This document shows positions 53,234 to 61,734 of a stretch of 64,000 bases of DNA, in pieces (the stretch's first letter is position 1; each line of letters opens with the position of its first letter). Location: the NCBI RefSeq assembly GCF_003574095.1, contig NZ_QWLA01000002.1:86905-150904 (forward strand), written 5' to 3'. Source of the DNA: Calidithermus roseus (GTDB lineage Bacteria; Deinococcota; Deinococci; Deinococcales; Thermaceae). Under the pieces are notes generated by a model. The model had not been told where the DNA came from. It made no database searches and worked only from the letters and a program-made list of their open reading frames with translations. The position numbers and the translations under genes are program-made.

Positions 53234-53272
53234 TCAGACTGTGCTTGCCAGGCAAGCCAAGGAGAAACAGCC

Positions 53273-54484
53273 ATGAAGAGCACAGTACTCAAAACCTCCA
53301 GCCTGCTGGCGGTGGCGGTGCTTTCGGGGTCGGCCTTGTGGTTCGCGTTTAGCCATGGTCAGTCCAGCACGGCCCCCAGTCCAGTCCCGAGCAGCCTCCA
53401 GGGTCTGCTGTCCGATGAACGAAACACTGTGGAGATCGCCCAGACCGCCAGCGAAGGGGTGGTCTACATCTCGGTGCGCAGCAACCCGGCAGCCAGCCTG
53501 CCCGATAACCTCCAGCCCTTTGCCCCCTTCCTGCAACCCCAGCCCCAGCAGGGCACTGGCTCGGGGTTTGTGCTCGACAAGCAAGGCCACATCTTGACCA
53601 ACTACCACGTGGTGCAGGGGGCCAGTCAGATCACCGTGCGATTCAAGGACAGCCCCAAGAGCTACACCGCTAAGGTACTAGGCACGGCCCAGCCACTCGA
53701 CCTGGCGGTTATCCAGGTACAGGCCCCTGCAGAGCTGCTCAAGCCCCTAGCGCTGGGCGACTCCGATCAGGTACGGGTAGGCGAGAAAACCATCGCCATC
53801 GGGAATCCCTTTGGCCTCGACTACAGCGTTTCGACCGGTATCGTCTCGGCAGTGCGCCGCAACCCCGGCGCAGTGGATGCCCTGGTGCCCACCCTGATCC
53901 AGACCGACGCCGCCATCAACCCAGGGAACTCTGGTGGGCCATTGCTCAACTCGAGGGCCCAGGTCATCGGCATCAACACCGCCATCATCTCGCCGTCCGG
54001 GCAATTTGGCAACGCCCAGAACGCTGGGGTGGGCTTTGCCATTCCCATCAACCTGGCCAAACAGTACCTCAAGCAGCTCGAGCAGGGCAAAAACATCAGC
54101 GACAAGGAGATTCTGGCCTCCCGCCCACGCCTTGGGGTATCGGTGGTACCCCTGGCCGCCTACAATCCCCAGACCCTGAAGGCCAATAACCTGCCCGAGG
54201 ATGGTCTGATGGTGCAGAGCGTTGAAAAAGGCTCTCCCGCCGAGAAGGCCGGGTTGAAAGCACCCACCAAGTTCCTTCAGGTGCAGGCCCCGGATGGCAC
54301 GGTACAGCAGCTGGGCCTGAACGGGGACGTTATCCAGGAGGTAAACGGTACCCCCATCCAGGACATCAACGACCTGCGGGGGGTGCTGGAAGGTGCCGCA
54401 GGCCAGCCGGTCACGCTCAAAATCTGGCGCGAGGGCCAGAGCCTGACCGTCACCGCCACACCGCAGCTCCTGGCCAGCAACTAA
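53273..54484 (+). CDS. HtrA/DegP-family envelope serine protease
   Basis: An envelope quality-control protease, 403 aa. It has an N-terminal signal/anchor (LLAVAVLSGSALWFAFS), a trypsin-like domain with the triad His in ILTNYHVVQGA, Asp in PLDLAVIQV and Ser in NPGNSGGPLLN, and one C-terminal PDZ domain (about 295-395; DGLMVQSVEKGSPAEKAGL, LNGDVIQEVNGTPI). Start ATG 53273 follows AAGGAG. The TTTACC-box promoter fits CpxR/BaeR-like stress control of htrA genes, known in other bacteria and inferred here. Confidence 0.94.
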   Translation: MKSTVLKTSSLLAVAVLSGSALWFAFSHGQSSTAPSPVPSSLQGLLSDERNTVEIAQTASEGVVYISVRSNPAASLPDNLQPFAPFLQPQPQQGTGSGFVLDKQGHILTNYHVVQGASQITVRFKDSPKSYTAKVLGTAQPLDLAVIQVQAPAELLKPLALGDSDQVRVGEKTIAIGNPFGLDYSVSTGIVSAVRRNPGAVDALVPTLIQTDAAINPGNSGGPLLNSRAQVIGINTAIISPSGQFGNAQNAGVGFAIPINLAKQYLKQLEQGKNISDKEILASRPRLGVSVVPLAAYNPQTLKANNLPEDGLMVQSVEKGSPAEKAGLKAPTKFLQVQAPDGTVQQLGLNGDVIQEVNGTPIQDINDLRGVLEGAAGQPVTLKIWREGQSLTVTATPQLLASN

Positions 54485-54530
54485 GCCCTGATTGCATCTT
54501 GCCCTCCCCGTTGTATCTTGCCCTCCTCGC

Positions 54531-54554
54531 CCCCCTCGAGAAACCTCGAGGGGG
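54531..54554. terminator. Intrinsic terminator after htrA
   Basis: CCCCCTCGAG pairs perfectly with CTCGAGGGGG around AAAC, followed by TTATTGCTTTG. It also lies at the end of the convergent eleven-gene operon and may terminate both. Confidence 0.8.
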
Positions 54555-54611
54555 TTATTGCTTTGACCCCAGGTTTATGCGTTGTCTTGAGGGCGTGGGA
54601 TCAGGAGGTCG

Positions 54612-56108
54612 CTAGACGGACGCAGGTTCGAAAACCTGCTGATAGACATCGGGGCCAAAGCTGGTGCTCAGGGGTTCGCCGGGCAGCATACGGTAGCTCC
54701 GGCTGCCATCGGGCTTTCGCTCGGCCCGCAGGAACACCGCATCGGGAAAGCCTTCCTCCAATAGCCTGCGCGTAAGGCTGTACATGTGGCTTACCAGGTA
54801 CACCCGCACCCCCTGGGCCCGCAGCGCCCGCACCACCTGGTAGGCCACTTCGGCCCCCTCGAGCTCGTGGGTTGCCGCAAACGGCTCGTTGAGAAGCACC
54901 AAACCGCCGGGACGCAGATGATCCACAATCCGGCTCATACGCGATAACTCCTCGTCGAACTTGCCGCTTTTGAGGGTGGGATCCTCCTCGCGCTTGAAAT
55001 GGGTGAAAACCCCCGCACAAAGCCCCGAAGTAAAGGCCCGGGCGCCCACGAATAGCCCCGACTGGAGCATTAGCTGGGCCTGACCCAGGCTGCGCAAAAA
55101 GGTGGTCTTGCCGCCCTGGTTGGCCCCGGTGATGACCAGCAAACCGGAGCCCATTGGCAGGTTGTTGCCTACCACAGGCCCTCCTGAGCGCAGGGCCAAC
55201 GCGACATCGCCAAGCCCTTCGAAGGCACAGGTTGGCCTGGGGTCCACCACAGGGAAGCAAAGGGGTACGCCCAGGGTCTGTAGCTTCTGGTGGAGGTTCA
55301 GGGCTCCCAGGTAGAAGGCCAGCTCGGTGCGGAGCTGGGCGAAGAAGCCCAGGATGTGGTCCACCGACTGGGCCAGGGCGTTGGCGGTGGTGTTGAGGCC
55401 CCGGTCCTGGAGTTCGCGCAAAATCTGGGCCCCGCTCTCGTCGCGGGGGTGCAGGGTAAAGGTAAAGGCAGGGGGTTTTCGGGCCAGAAGCCGCCTGTAC
55501 CAGGGCTCGGTGGAGGTGGGGGTTTTCAGCAGCCGGTAGTCCTCGCCTTTGTTGCCCGGCCCCAGCCTCGCCCCCAGGTGCAAACCCTCACGGAAGCGCA
55601 GGTCTTGCAGATAGCCCTGCACCTGTTTCAGGTAATCTTCGGGCAGGTCTTCTTGCACGCTGGCTATGAGCCGCCGGAAGGCCGCCGACTGAAAGCGCCC
55701 CTCCGCTGAGGCTGCCCAGGCCCGCAGTTGGTGGAGCCGCTCGAGCAGGAGACCCAAAAGCTCCAGGGCCCGCTGTAGCACCGAGCCAGGCGACCGGCCA
55801 AAGGCCCAGTGCCGAGTTTTTTTCTCGCTCAGCAGGGCTTCGCCGACCAGCTTGTAGAGGGCCTCGAGGGCAGGGGGGTTCTGGAGCGCGTCCCGAAGAA
55901 CGGCCTGGCGGTAGGCCACCACCTCTGGGGCCACGCTCAGGCTGGCGAGCATGACCCGCTCGACCGCCTCGCGCACCGCCACGTCCCCCTCGGCCATAGC
56001 CGACCAGAGCACATCCAGATCCAGGTCCTGGGTCAGGTCGGCCTGCTGTTCGGCCCAAAGAGGCGTTGGTGTAAAGTCCCGGTCGGGATAGAGCAAGTGC
56101 ACTTTCAT
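54612..56108 (-). CDS. MutS-like ATPase A (core/lever plus ATPase, no mismatch domain)
   Basis: 498 aa. The C-terminal MutS domain V has Walker A GANQGGKT (328-335), a Walker B variant LVLLNEPF (Asn407, Glu408, where classical MutS has Asp-Glu) and signature-like AATHELEGAEVAYQVV. The first ~300 residues are helical and resemble the MutS core/lever region (APEVVAYRQAVLRDAL). The mismatch-binding and connector domains are absent, so this is not a repair MutS. It is the last gene of the operon, overlaps the paralogue gene by 4 nt and ends near the htrA terminator. Confidence 0.85.
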   Translation of the reverse strand: MKVHLLYPDRDFTPTPLWAEQQADLTQDLDLDVLWSAMAEGDVAVREAVERVMLASLSVAPEVVAYRQAVLRDALQNPPALEALYKLVGEALLSEKKTRHWAFGRSPGSVLQRALELLGLLLERLHQLRAWAASAEGRFQSAAFRRLIASVQEDLPEDYLKQVQGYLQDLRFREGLHLGARLGPGNKGEDYRLLKTPTSTEPWYRRLLARKPPAFTFTLHPRDESGAQILRELQDRGLNTTANALAQSVDHILGFFAQLRTELAFYLGALNLHQKLQTLGVPLCFPVVDPRPTCAFEGLGDVALALRSGGPVVGNNLPMGSGLLVITGANQGGKTTFLRSLGQAQLMLQSGLFVGARAFTSGLCAGVFTHFKREEDPTLKSGKFDEELSRMSRIVDHLRPGGLVLLNEPFAATHELEGAEVAYQVVRALRAQGVRVYLVSHMYSLTRRLLEEGFPDAVFLRAERKPDGSRSYRMLPGEPLSTSFGPDVYQQVFEPASV

Positions 56109-57658
56109 GGTGATCCTCCGCCGGCAAGGGGGGTGGGGGCGGTTCGGGCCAGGCGGGCCATCAGCCGCTCGTAAGTGAGCCCATACTTCGACGCAATGGC
56201 CAGGGCATAGGCCTTGCCATCGGCAGGTCGGCGCAAGATCCGGAAGGTACGCAGGGTGGGGTCGTCGGGGCTGACCTCCGCCACCAGGCTCACGGTGTCC
56301 CGGCCTAGCGAGGCCAGCTCATCCAGAAAGGTCACCACCACCGCTAAAGCCTGGAGCCTCCGGACGCTTTCCAAAACCTCACGGCTCAAAAACCGCGCGT
56401 CCTCGAGCGAGGTTGAAGCGAACATCTCGTTAAACACGAAAAGGCTTTCAGAAGTGGCCTGCAGGAGCGCCTGCCGCACCCGCAGCAGCTCATCCTGTAG
56501 CTTGCCGCGCAATGCTTCAGCGGCCTCGACTCGTTCAAAATGGGTAAAAATCTGGTCGCAGAGGAATAGGCGGGCCTCGGTTCCGGGCACCGGCAGGCCC
56601 AGCCGGGCCAGGTGATGCACCTGACCGACCATGCGGGCAAAGGTGGTCTTGCCGCCCTGGTTGGGGCCGGTCACCACCAGAATGCGCTCCGGATCCTCTA
56701 GGTAAAAACTGTTAGGTACCACCTTGCCGCCAGCTTCTAGCTGCTGGCGGGCCAGGGCCAGCTCAAAACCCTCTCGAAGCGATTCCCACTTGTCTTGGGC
56801 AATCTCCGGAAGGCAAAAAGAGAGCCCCGCCGTCTGCAAGGGCTGAAGGTAGTCCAGATAGCTCAGGAAGAACTGTACCTCCCAATCAAGCGTGGCGAGC
56901 ACAGGATCGGGAAAGCCTGGGTGGCGCAGGGTGAAGGCGGCCAGCTCGGCGAAGACCTGGGGAAAGAGCCCCACCACCCCCTCCAGAATGCGCTCCTCGA
57001 TGTGGTTGAGCTGGTTCCAGTCCGAAAAGCTTACCCGGTAGTCCTTCGAGTGGCCCTGGCGGAAGCGGGCGAAAGCGGCCTCGAGCTCGGTCTGGTAGTC
57101 GGGCTCGCCGGCCCAGGCGCGCACCGTGACCCGGTCACCCTGGATGTGCAGCGTATAGCGGATGGCCGCCAGGGCCGCCTGCAAACCCTGGGCCTCCTGA
57201 GCCAGAGCCGCAAAACCCGCCGAGGCCCGGTACTGCGCGAGGAAAGCCCGCACCCGCTTCAGCCCCTCCGAGGCCAGGCTCGAGCTGTCCAAGGCTTGGC
57301 CCAGCGCCTGCGTCGAGCGCACGTAGAGCAGGGCCGCCTGCAGAAAATAGCCCTGTTGCTGGTAGGGGTTGCTAAGGGTCCGGGCCAGTTTCAACAGCCG
57401 CCTGAGCTCTTGCTGGGCCTGGACAAAGGCTCGTAGGGCCTCCCTGAGCAGGGGGTCTGCCAGATCGGCAAAGACCGCCTGGCGGTAGCGGATGGCTTCC
57501 GGATCGCGCAGGGGGGTGTAGTAGAGTGGGCGCAGGTCGAACTCGAGGCCCCCCACGGCCTTTTCCACCACCCGGTCGAGGTTTAGGTCGAAGAAGTAGG
57601 GTGGTGGCTCCATCACCAGCGAAGCAGGGGCTTCGGGCCAGAGCAGGCTGGGCGTCAT
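56105..57658 (-). CDS. MutS-like ATPase B (paralogue of A)
   Basis: 517 aa with the same plan: helical N-terminal region (DPEAIRYRQAVFADLA), Walker A GPNQGGKT (331-338), Walker B variant LFVFNEMF (Asn410, Glu411) and signature ASTSLEDARFLSREVL. Sequence similarity to protein A is low, but every motif aligns, so the two may form a heterodimer. ATG 57658 overlaps the coiled-coil gene stop (ATGA); the longer frame to 58090 overlaps that gene. Role unknown. Confidence 0.85.
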   Translation of the reverse strand: MTPSLLWPEAPASLVMEPPPYFFDLNLDRVVEKAVGGLEFDLRPLYYTPLRDPEAIRYRQAVFADLADPLLREALRAFVQAQQELRRLLKLARTLSNPYQQQGYFLQAALLYVRSTQALGQALDSSSLASEGLKRVRAFLAQYRASAGFAALAQEAQGLQAALAAIRYTLHIQGDRVTVRAWAGEPDYQTELEAAFARFRQGHSKDYRVSFSDWNQLNHIEERILEGVVGLFPQVFAELAAFTLRHPGFPDPVLATLDWEVQFFLSYLDYLQPLQTAGLSFCLPEIAQDKWESLREGFELALARQQLEAGGKVVPNSFYLEDPERILVVTGPNQGGKTTFARMVGQVHHLARLGLPVPGTEARLFLCDQIFTHFERVEAAEALRGKLQDELLRVRQALLQATSESLFVFNEMFASTSLEDARFLSREVLESVRRLQALAVVVTFLDELASLGRDTVSLVAEVSPDDPTLRTFRILRRPADGKAYALAIASKYGLTYERLMARLARTAPTPLAGGGSP

Positions 57659-58278
57659 GGGACCTCCTCTGAGGCGAGGGCAACCAGGGCCTGCTGGAGC
57701 CCGCCGGCCAGGGCGGCCAGGTTCGGGTCGAAGGCCCTGAGGCCATCGGCCGGGCGGGCGGCCCCTTCCAGACTCTGGCTGCGGGCCTGCTCGAGCCGCC
57801 GCAGGAGGGCGGCCACACTCAGAGCCAGCCAACGTTCGCCCTCGAAGCGCCAGGGTTCGCCGTGCTCGGCCTGCCACAGGCTTTGGGCCTGCTCTTCCAG
57901 CGGCTCCAGCGCCTCGCGCCAGACCCCCAGCGTGCGGGCCTGGTACAAGAACAACAGCGTGGCCTCGAGCGGCTCCATCTGCTCGGCAGCGCCCGGAGGG
58001 GCCAGCCGGTGGAGCAGGTTGAGGGCCGCACCCGCCTCGGCCCGGCTGCCCTGCACATGAAACTCCAGCACCTGCCGGTCGCTTTCGCACTTGTAAAGCT
58101 GGTAACGCAGCACGGCGTTCTCCCGAAGCGCCGGGCCCGCGTCTTGTGCCAGGCGGTGGTTTTGTTTTTCGCAGAAGGCCAGGTCCTGCTCGAGCTGGGC
58201 CACCCGCGCCTCCAGGGCTGCTTTTTCACTTTGCAGGCGGGCCAGGTCGGGTGGGGGCGGCCTTTGGAAGAGCTTCAC
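57655..58278 (-). CDS. Coiled-coil protein preceding the MutS-like pair, 207 aa
   Basis: The N-terminal third is a predicted coiled-coil (DLARLQSEKAALEARVAQLEQDLAFCEKQNHRLAQ) and the rest is helical with Leu/Ala/Glu repeats and no known domain. GTG 58278 is chosen because GGAGGTACGGGC precedes it and it overlaps the MFS stop by 4 nt. Translational coupling to the MutS-like pair suggests a partner or adaptor. No homologue comes to mind. Confidence 0.7.
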   Translation of the reverse strand: MKLFQRPPPPDLARLQSEKAALEARVAQLEQDLAFCEKQNHRLAQDAGPALRENAVLRYQLYKCESDRQVLEFHVQGSRAEAGAALNLLHRLAPPGAAEQMEPLEATLLFLYQARTLGVWREALEPLEEQAQSLWQAEHGEPWRFEGERWLALSVAALLRRLEQARSQSLEGAARPADGLRAFDPNLAALAGGLQQALVALASEEVP

Positions 58279-59435
58279 GCCCGTACCTCCTTCAAGGTGG
58301 CGTAAAAACGCCACAGAAACAGCGCAGCAGCTATTTGCAGCAGCACCGCAAAGGCTACCAGATGCCGGGGGGCCAGACTGTAAAAGAAACCCATGGCCAG
58401 GCTGCCCAGCATCCAGGCCCCCCCAAACGCGGTATCGAAGAGGCCGTAGGCGCTGCCCCGGCGGGCCTGCGGGCTCAGGACGGCCACCGCCGTACGCATC
58501 AGGCTTTCTTGCAGGCCCAGCGCACTGCCCCAGAGGAGCGCCGCCAGCACCAGCACACCCAGGCCTTGCCCCAGGACGAACAACGGGGCCGCCGCCAGAC
58601 TCAGCGCCGGCACCCCCCAGAGCAGCCGGAGCCCCAGGCGGTCAAAGAGGTGCCCCACCCCGTAGGCCACCAGGGCGTCGACCCCCATGGCCAGGGCGAA
58701 CAGGAGCGGGATGGTGGCCGCCGGGACGGCCCGGGTTGCCTCCAGGTGGTAGGCCACCAACTGAAAGTGCGCAAACCCTGCCACCGTAAGCATGGCAAAG
58801 AGCAAATAGGCGTAGTAAGCACGGGGAAGGCTTTCCCAGTCCTGCTGCGCGGACGGCCTGGCCACCCCATCGAGCCGCCGGGCCGATAGCAGGAAGACCA
58901 GGGCCAGCAGCGCCGGCACGAGGAGTCCGGCAAACCCCAGGCGGTAACCCCCCAGGCTCACCAGCAAGGCCACCAGCAGGGGCCCTAGAAACGCCCCCGA
59001 TTGATCGAGTAGCTCATGCAGGCCAAAGACCTTGCCCTGGCCCAGACGATCGCCCGCATGGGAGAGCAGCGCATCGCGCGCCGGGGTGCGCAGGCCCTTG
59101 CCCAGGCGCTCGAGAAACAAGAGCAGGGCCGCACCCCAGGCGGAGGGTGCCAGGGCCAGGGCCGGGATGGAGAGCAGGTTCAGGGCATAGCCCAGGTACA
59201 TAAGCCGCCAGGGCTGGCCGCTCTGATCCACCCAGCGCCCGGCAAACAGGCGTACCAGGTAGCCCAGGAACTCGCCCACCCCAGCTACCGCCCCCACCAG
59301 CAAAGGCCCGGCCCCCAGCACCGCCAGAAAGGGCCCACTGATGCTGCGCCCGCCCTCGTAGGTGAAGTCGGCAAAGAGGCTCACCAGCCCCAGGCCCACC
59401 ACCAGCCGCCAGGCTGTCTGGGTATTGGTTTTCAT
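58275..59435 (-). CDS. MFS transporter, 12-helix
   Basis: 386 aa, with the loop-2/3 motif GRWVDQSGQPWRL (of the G-x-x-x-D-R/Q type), LERLGKGLRTPARDALLSHA in the first half, and GSAYGLFDTAFGGAWMLGSL near the end. The pattern LFADFTYEGGRSISGPFLAVLG and KGLRTPARDALLS is that of the YfcJ/arsenate- or sugar-efflux-like MFS group. Substrate unknown. ATG 59435 overlaps the preceding gene's stop. A longer frame to 59489 is not supported. Confidence 0.85.
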   Translation of the reverse strand: MKTNTQTAWRLVVGLGLVSLFADFTYEGGRSISGPFLAVLGAGPLLVGAVAGVGEFLGYLVRLFAGRWVDQSGQPWRLMYLGYALNLLSIPALALAPSAWGAALLLFLERLGKGLRTPARDALLSHAGDRLGQGKVFGLHELLDQSGAFLGPLLVALLVSLGGYRLGFAGLLVPALLALVFLLSARRLDGVARPSAQQDWESLPRAYYAYLLFAMLTVAGFAHFQLVAYHLEATRAVPAATIPLLFALAMGVDALVAYGVGHLFDRLGLRLLWGVPALSLAAAPLFVLGQGLGVLVLAALLWGSALGLQESLMRTAVAVLSPQARRGSAYGLFDTAFGGAWMLGSLAMGFFYSLAPRHLVAFAVLLQIAAALFLWRFYATLKEVRA

Positions 59436-59836
59436 GCAGCCTCCCGGAGCCATAGCCAGCCTGCATCCTGCTGCCAGTAGCCAAGCCACTCCCCCCAGTC
59501 GGCCAGGGCCACGAGTGAGAGCCGCCCACCGGCCCGCCGCAGGCGGGCCCGCACCGTTTCAAGGGGAAGCCCACCCAGCACACCATCGAAGGTCGGAGGT
59601 CGCACCTCGGGCCGCGCCGCCCAGGCGCAGCCCAAGGGGGTGGGCATCAAGGCCAGTCCGCTTTGGACCACCAGGCCCAGCCGCTCGGCCAGCTCGAGGG
59701 TCTCCAGGGGCTGGTCTACGGTCGCCCGCAAGACCGGGGCGGCCTCCTCCAGCGGGGCCTCGCGCACCTCGCAGAGCCACGCCACCACCTGGTAGAGGTC
59801 GGCAGGACCTGCCAGAAACCTGAGTTGTGCTTGCAT
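59432..59836 (-). CDS. Unknown protein, 134 aa, possibly winged-helix
   Basis: It reads MQAQLRFLAGPADLYQVVAWLCEVREAPLEEAAPVLRATVDQPLETLELAERLGLVV and ends in WGEWLGYWQQDAGWLWLREAA. The helical Leu-Glu-rich middle could be a small wHTH (LELAERLGLVVQSGLALMPTPLG). No family recognised. ATG 59836 follows GAGGAGAGGT. It lies inside the operon between the phosphoesterase and MFS genes and overlaps the latter by 4 nt. Confidence 0.6.
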   Translation of the reverse strand: MQAQLRFLAGPADLYQVVAWLCEVREAPLEEAAPVLRATVDQPLETLELAERLGLVVQSGLALMPTPLGCAWAARPEVRPPTFDGVLGGLPLETVRARLRRAGGRLSLVALADWGEWLGYWQQDAGWLWLREAA

Positions 59837-59846
59837 ACCTCTCCTC

Positions 59847-60554
59847 CTAGAGCCGGGCCTCGAGGTAGAGCCGGCGCAGCTCGTGGCACACATGCTCCTC
59901 CAGCGGCAGGCGTTCCAGCGCGGCCAGCAACGGGGTGCGGTCATACTCCAGGCGACACAGGCGCACCTCGCCGTCCTCCCAGAGGGCAAAGGCAGTACGG
60001 GGATCGCCGTCCAGGGGCTGCCCCACCGAACCAGGGTTGATCACCACCAGCTCTCCTACCCGGCGCACCAGGGGCAGGTGGGTGTGACCGACCAGCAAGA
60101 GATCGGCCTTCACCCCGGCGCAAAGCGCGGCCAGCAAGGGCCTGTCTGCGTCGGGGCGCAGGCGATAATCGTAGAGGGGGTCGCTTGGGGTGGCGTGCAC
60201 CATGGCCACCCGAACGCCCGACAGCTCCCAGGTGAGCTGCACCGGCAGACTGCGCAGGAGGGCCATCTGGGAAGCGGTGAGTCGCTGGCGGGTCCATTCG
60301 GCAAGCGTCCGGGCCAGCCTGGCTTTGGCCGGGGCGGCTTTGGGGTCTTGCCGAAAGGCCACTGCCTGGTCGTGGTTGCCCCGCACCGCCACCGCGCGTC
60401 GGCTGGTCAGCCAGTCCAGCACCGCGCCGGGCTCGGGCCCGTAGTTCACCACATCGCCGGCCACCAGTACCGCGTCCACCGGCCCCACCCTCCGCTCTAT
60501 GGCCTCCAGGGCCCAGGGGTTGGCGTGGATATCGCTCAGCAACAAGAGCCTCAT
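59847..60554 (-). CDS. Calcineurin-like metallophosphoesterase
   Basis: A dinuclear-metal phosphodiesterase or phosphatase of the YfcE/MJ0936 type, 235 aa. Metal ligands are in LSDIHANPWAL (D-x-H), VAGDVVNYGPEP (GD), VRGNHDQAV (GNH) and VGHTHLPL (GHTH), with VHATPSDP in between. The substrate is not predictable. ATG 60554 overlaps the DUF190 stop. Confidence 0.9.
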   Translation of the reverse strand: MRLLLLSDIHANPWALEAIERRVGPVDAVLVAGDVVNYGPEPGAVLDWLTSRRAVAVRGNHDQAVAFRQDPKAAPAKARLARTLAEWTRQRLTASQMALLRSLPVQLTWELSGVRVAMVHATPSDPLYDYRLRPDADRPLLAALCAGVKADLLLVGHTHLPLVRRVGELVVINPGSVGQPLDGDPRTAFALWEDGEVRLCRLEYDRTPLLAALERLPLEEHVCHELRRLYLEARL

Positions 60555-60892
60555 GACCGCTCCTTGGGCAGGTAGCGGATTACCTCTACCTTTTCCATGG
60601 TGATGAGCCCCTCCTGCACCATCTGATCCAGCACCAGCAGGAACTCGCGGATTTTCTCCTCGGCGTCTACAATTTCCACCAGCACCGGCAGGTCTTCAGC
60701 GAGCTGAAGAATTTTGCTGCTGTGGATGCGCGAGTGGGCCCCATACCCTTCAAAACCTTTGAACACGCTCACCCCCGCCAGCCCGAAGCGCCGGGCTTCG
60801 ATCACAATCGCCTCGTGCAGCGGCTTGCCGTGCCAGTGGTCGGCCTCACCGATGAATATTCGGAGTAGCTTGGCTTCACCTTGCAGTTTCAT
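60551..60892 (-). CDS. DUF190 (PII-like) protein
   Basis: 113 aa with family words RIFIGEADHWHGKPLHEAIVIEARRFGLAGVSVFKGFEGYG and LAEDLPVLVEIVDAEEKIREFLLVLDQMV. DUF190 proteins have a ferredoxin-like PII fold and commonly sit next to CrcB, as here; their role in fluoride export or metabolite sensing is not established. It starts 12 bp after the crcB stop. Confidence 0.92.
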   Translation of the reverse strand: MKLQGEAKLLRIFIGEADHWHGKPLHEAIVIEARRFGLAGVSVFKGFEGYGAHSRIHSSKILQLAEDLPVLVEIVDAEEKIREFLLVLDQMVQEGLITMEKVEVIRYLPKERS

Positions 60893-60904
60893 GCAGACCT
60901 CCCT

Positions 60905-61318
60905 CTAGGCCACCATCCGTCCTCCCAGGCTGTAGCCCAACCAGGTCAGCAAGAGGCCCAGCAGCAGGCTCAGTTGGGTATAGAGCATCCAGGAAACCCA
61001 CTGTCGGTCCTGCAACAACCCCAAGGCTTCCCAGCTCAGGGTGGAAAAGGTGGTGAAGCCCCCACAAAAGCCCATCGCCAGGAGAAAACGGCCCTCCTGC
61101 GAAACCGCGCCCTCGGCAGAGAGCCGCAGCACCAGGCCAATCAAAAAGCTGCCGAGCAGGTTGACGGTCAGGGTGCTCCAGGGAAAACCGCTGCCCAGGC
61201 CACTCTGGATCAGGCTGCCCAGACCATAGCGGAGCACCGAGCCCACCGCACCCCCCAGAAAGATGAGCAGATAGCGGTTGGAGAAAAAACTCTGCCAGAA
61301 GCTCATCCCAGCCCTCAC
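60905..61318 (-). CDS. crcB: Fluoride channel CrcB/Fluc
   Basis: A small dual-topology fluoride exporter, 137 aa from GTG 61318 (GTGA overlap with uspA) or 133 from ATG 61306. Four helices and the signatures GGAVGSVLRYGLG, STLTVNLLGSFLIG (selectivity-region Asn), and GFCGGFTTFSTLSWE (the Phe box and GFCG) are intact. It is in operon with DUF190. No fluoride riboswitch is seen, consistent with its place within the long operon. Confidence 0.95.
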   Translation of the reverse strand: MRAGMSFWQSFFSNRYLLIFLGGAVGSVLRYGLGSLIQSGLGSGFPWSTLTVNLLGSFLIGLVLRLSAEGAVSQEGRFLLAMGFCGGFTTFSTLSWEALGLLQDRQWVSWMLYTQLSLLLGLLLTWLGYSLGGRMVA

Positions 61319-61734
61319 TGCACCACCATCACCGGGCAGGGCGCATAGCGCAGCACCCGTTCCGAGACCGAGCCCAGCATCCAGCGCTGCACCGGCGTGA
61401 GCCCGCGCCGTCCCAGCACCATCAAATCGGCCCCTTGCTCCTCGGCGTAGCGCATCAGCACCTCAGCCGGATGCCCCACCCGGCGGTGCAGGTGTAGCGC
61501 CACCCCATGTTTGTGGGCGGCGGCCCGGGCCCAGCTAAAGGCCTCGCTGAGGGCGGCCTGGGCCTGGTTCAGGGCTCCTTCCACCTCGCCCTCGAGCTCG
61601 GCAAACTCCGGAGGCCGCACCACCGCCACCGCATGCACTTCCCCTTGAAAGGCCCGGGCCAGCTCGAGGGCCTCCAGCAGGGCCTTGCGCGAGGATTCCG
61701 AGCCGTCAAACCCCACCACGATTCGCCTGAACAT
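61315..61734 (-). CDS. Universal stress protein, UspA family
   Basis: 139 aa, cytoplasmic, with the ATP-binding motif GRRGLTPVQRWMLGSVSERVLRYAPCPVMVV (G-2x-G-9x-G-S) intact, N-terminal FRRIVVGFDGSESSRKALLEA and central LHRRVGHPAEVLMRYAEEQGADLMVLG. Its start overlaps the PhoU-like gene by 29 bp. Likely binds ATP and contributes to general stress survival. Confidence 0.92.
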   Translation of the reverse strand: MFRRIVVGFDGSESSRKALLEALELARAFQGEVHAVAVVRPPEFAELEGEVEGALNQAQAALSEAFSWARAAAHKHGVALHLHRRVGHPAEVLMRYAEEQGADLMVLGRRGLTPVQRWMLGSVSERVLRYAPCPVMVVQ

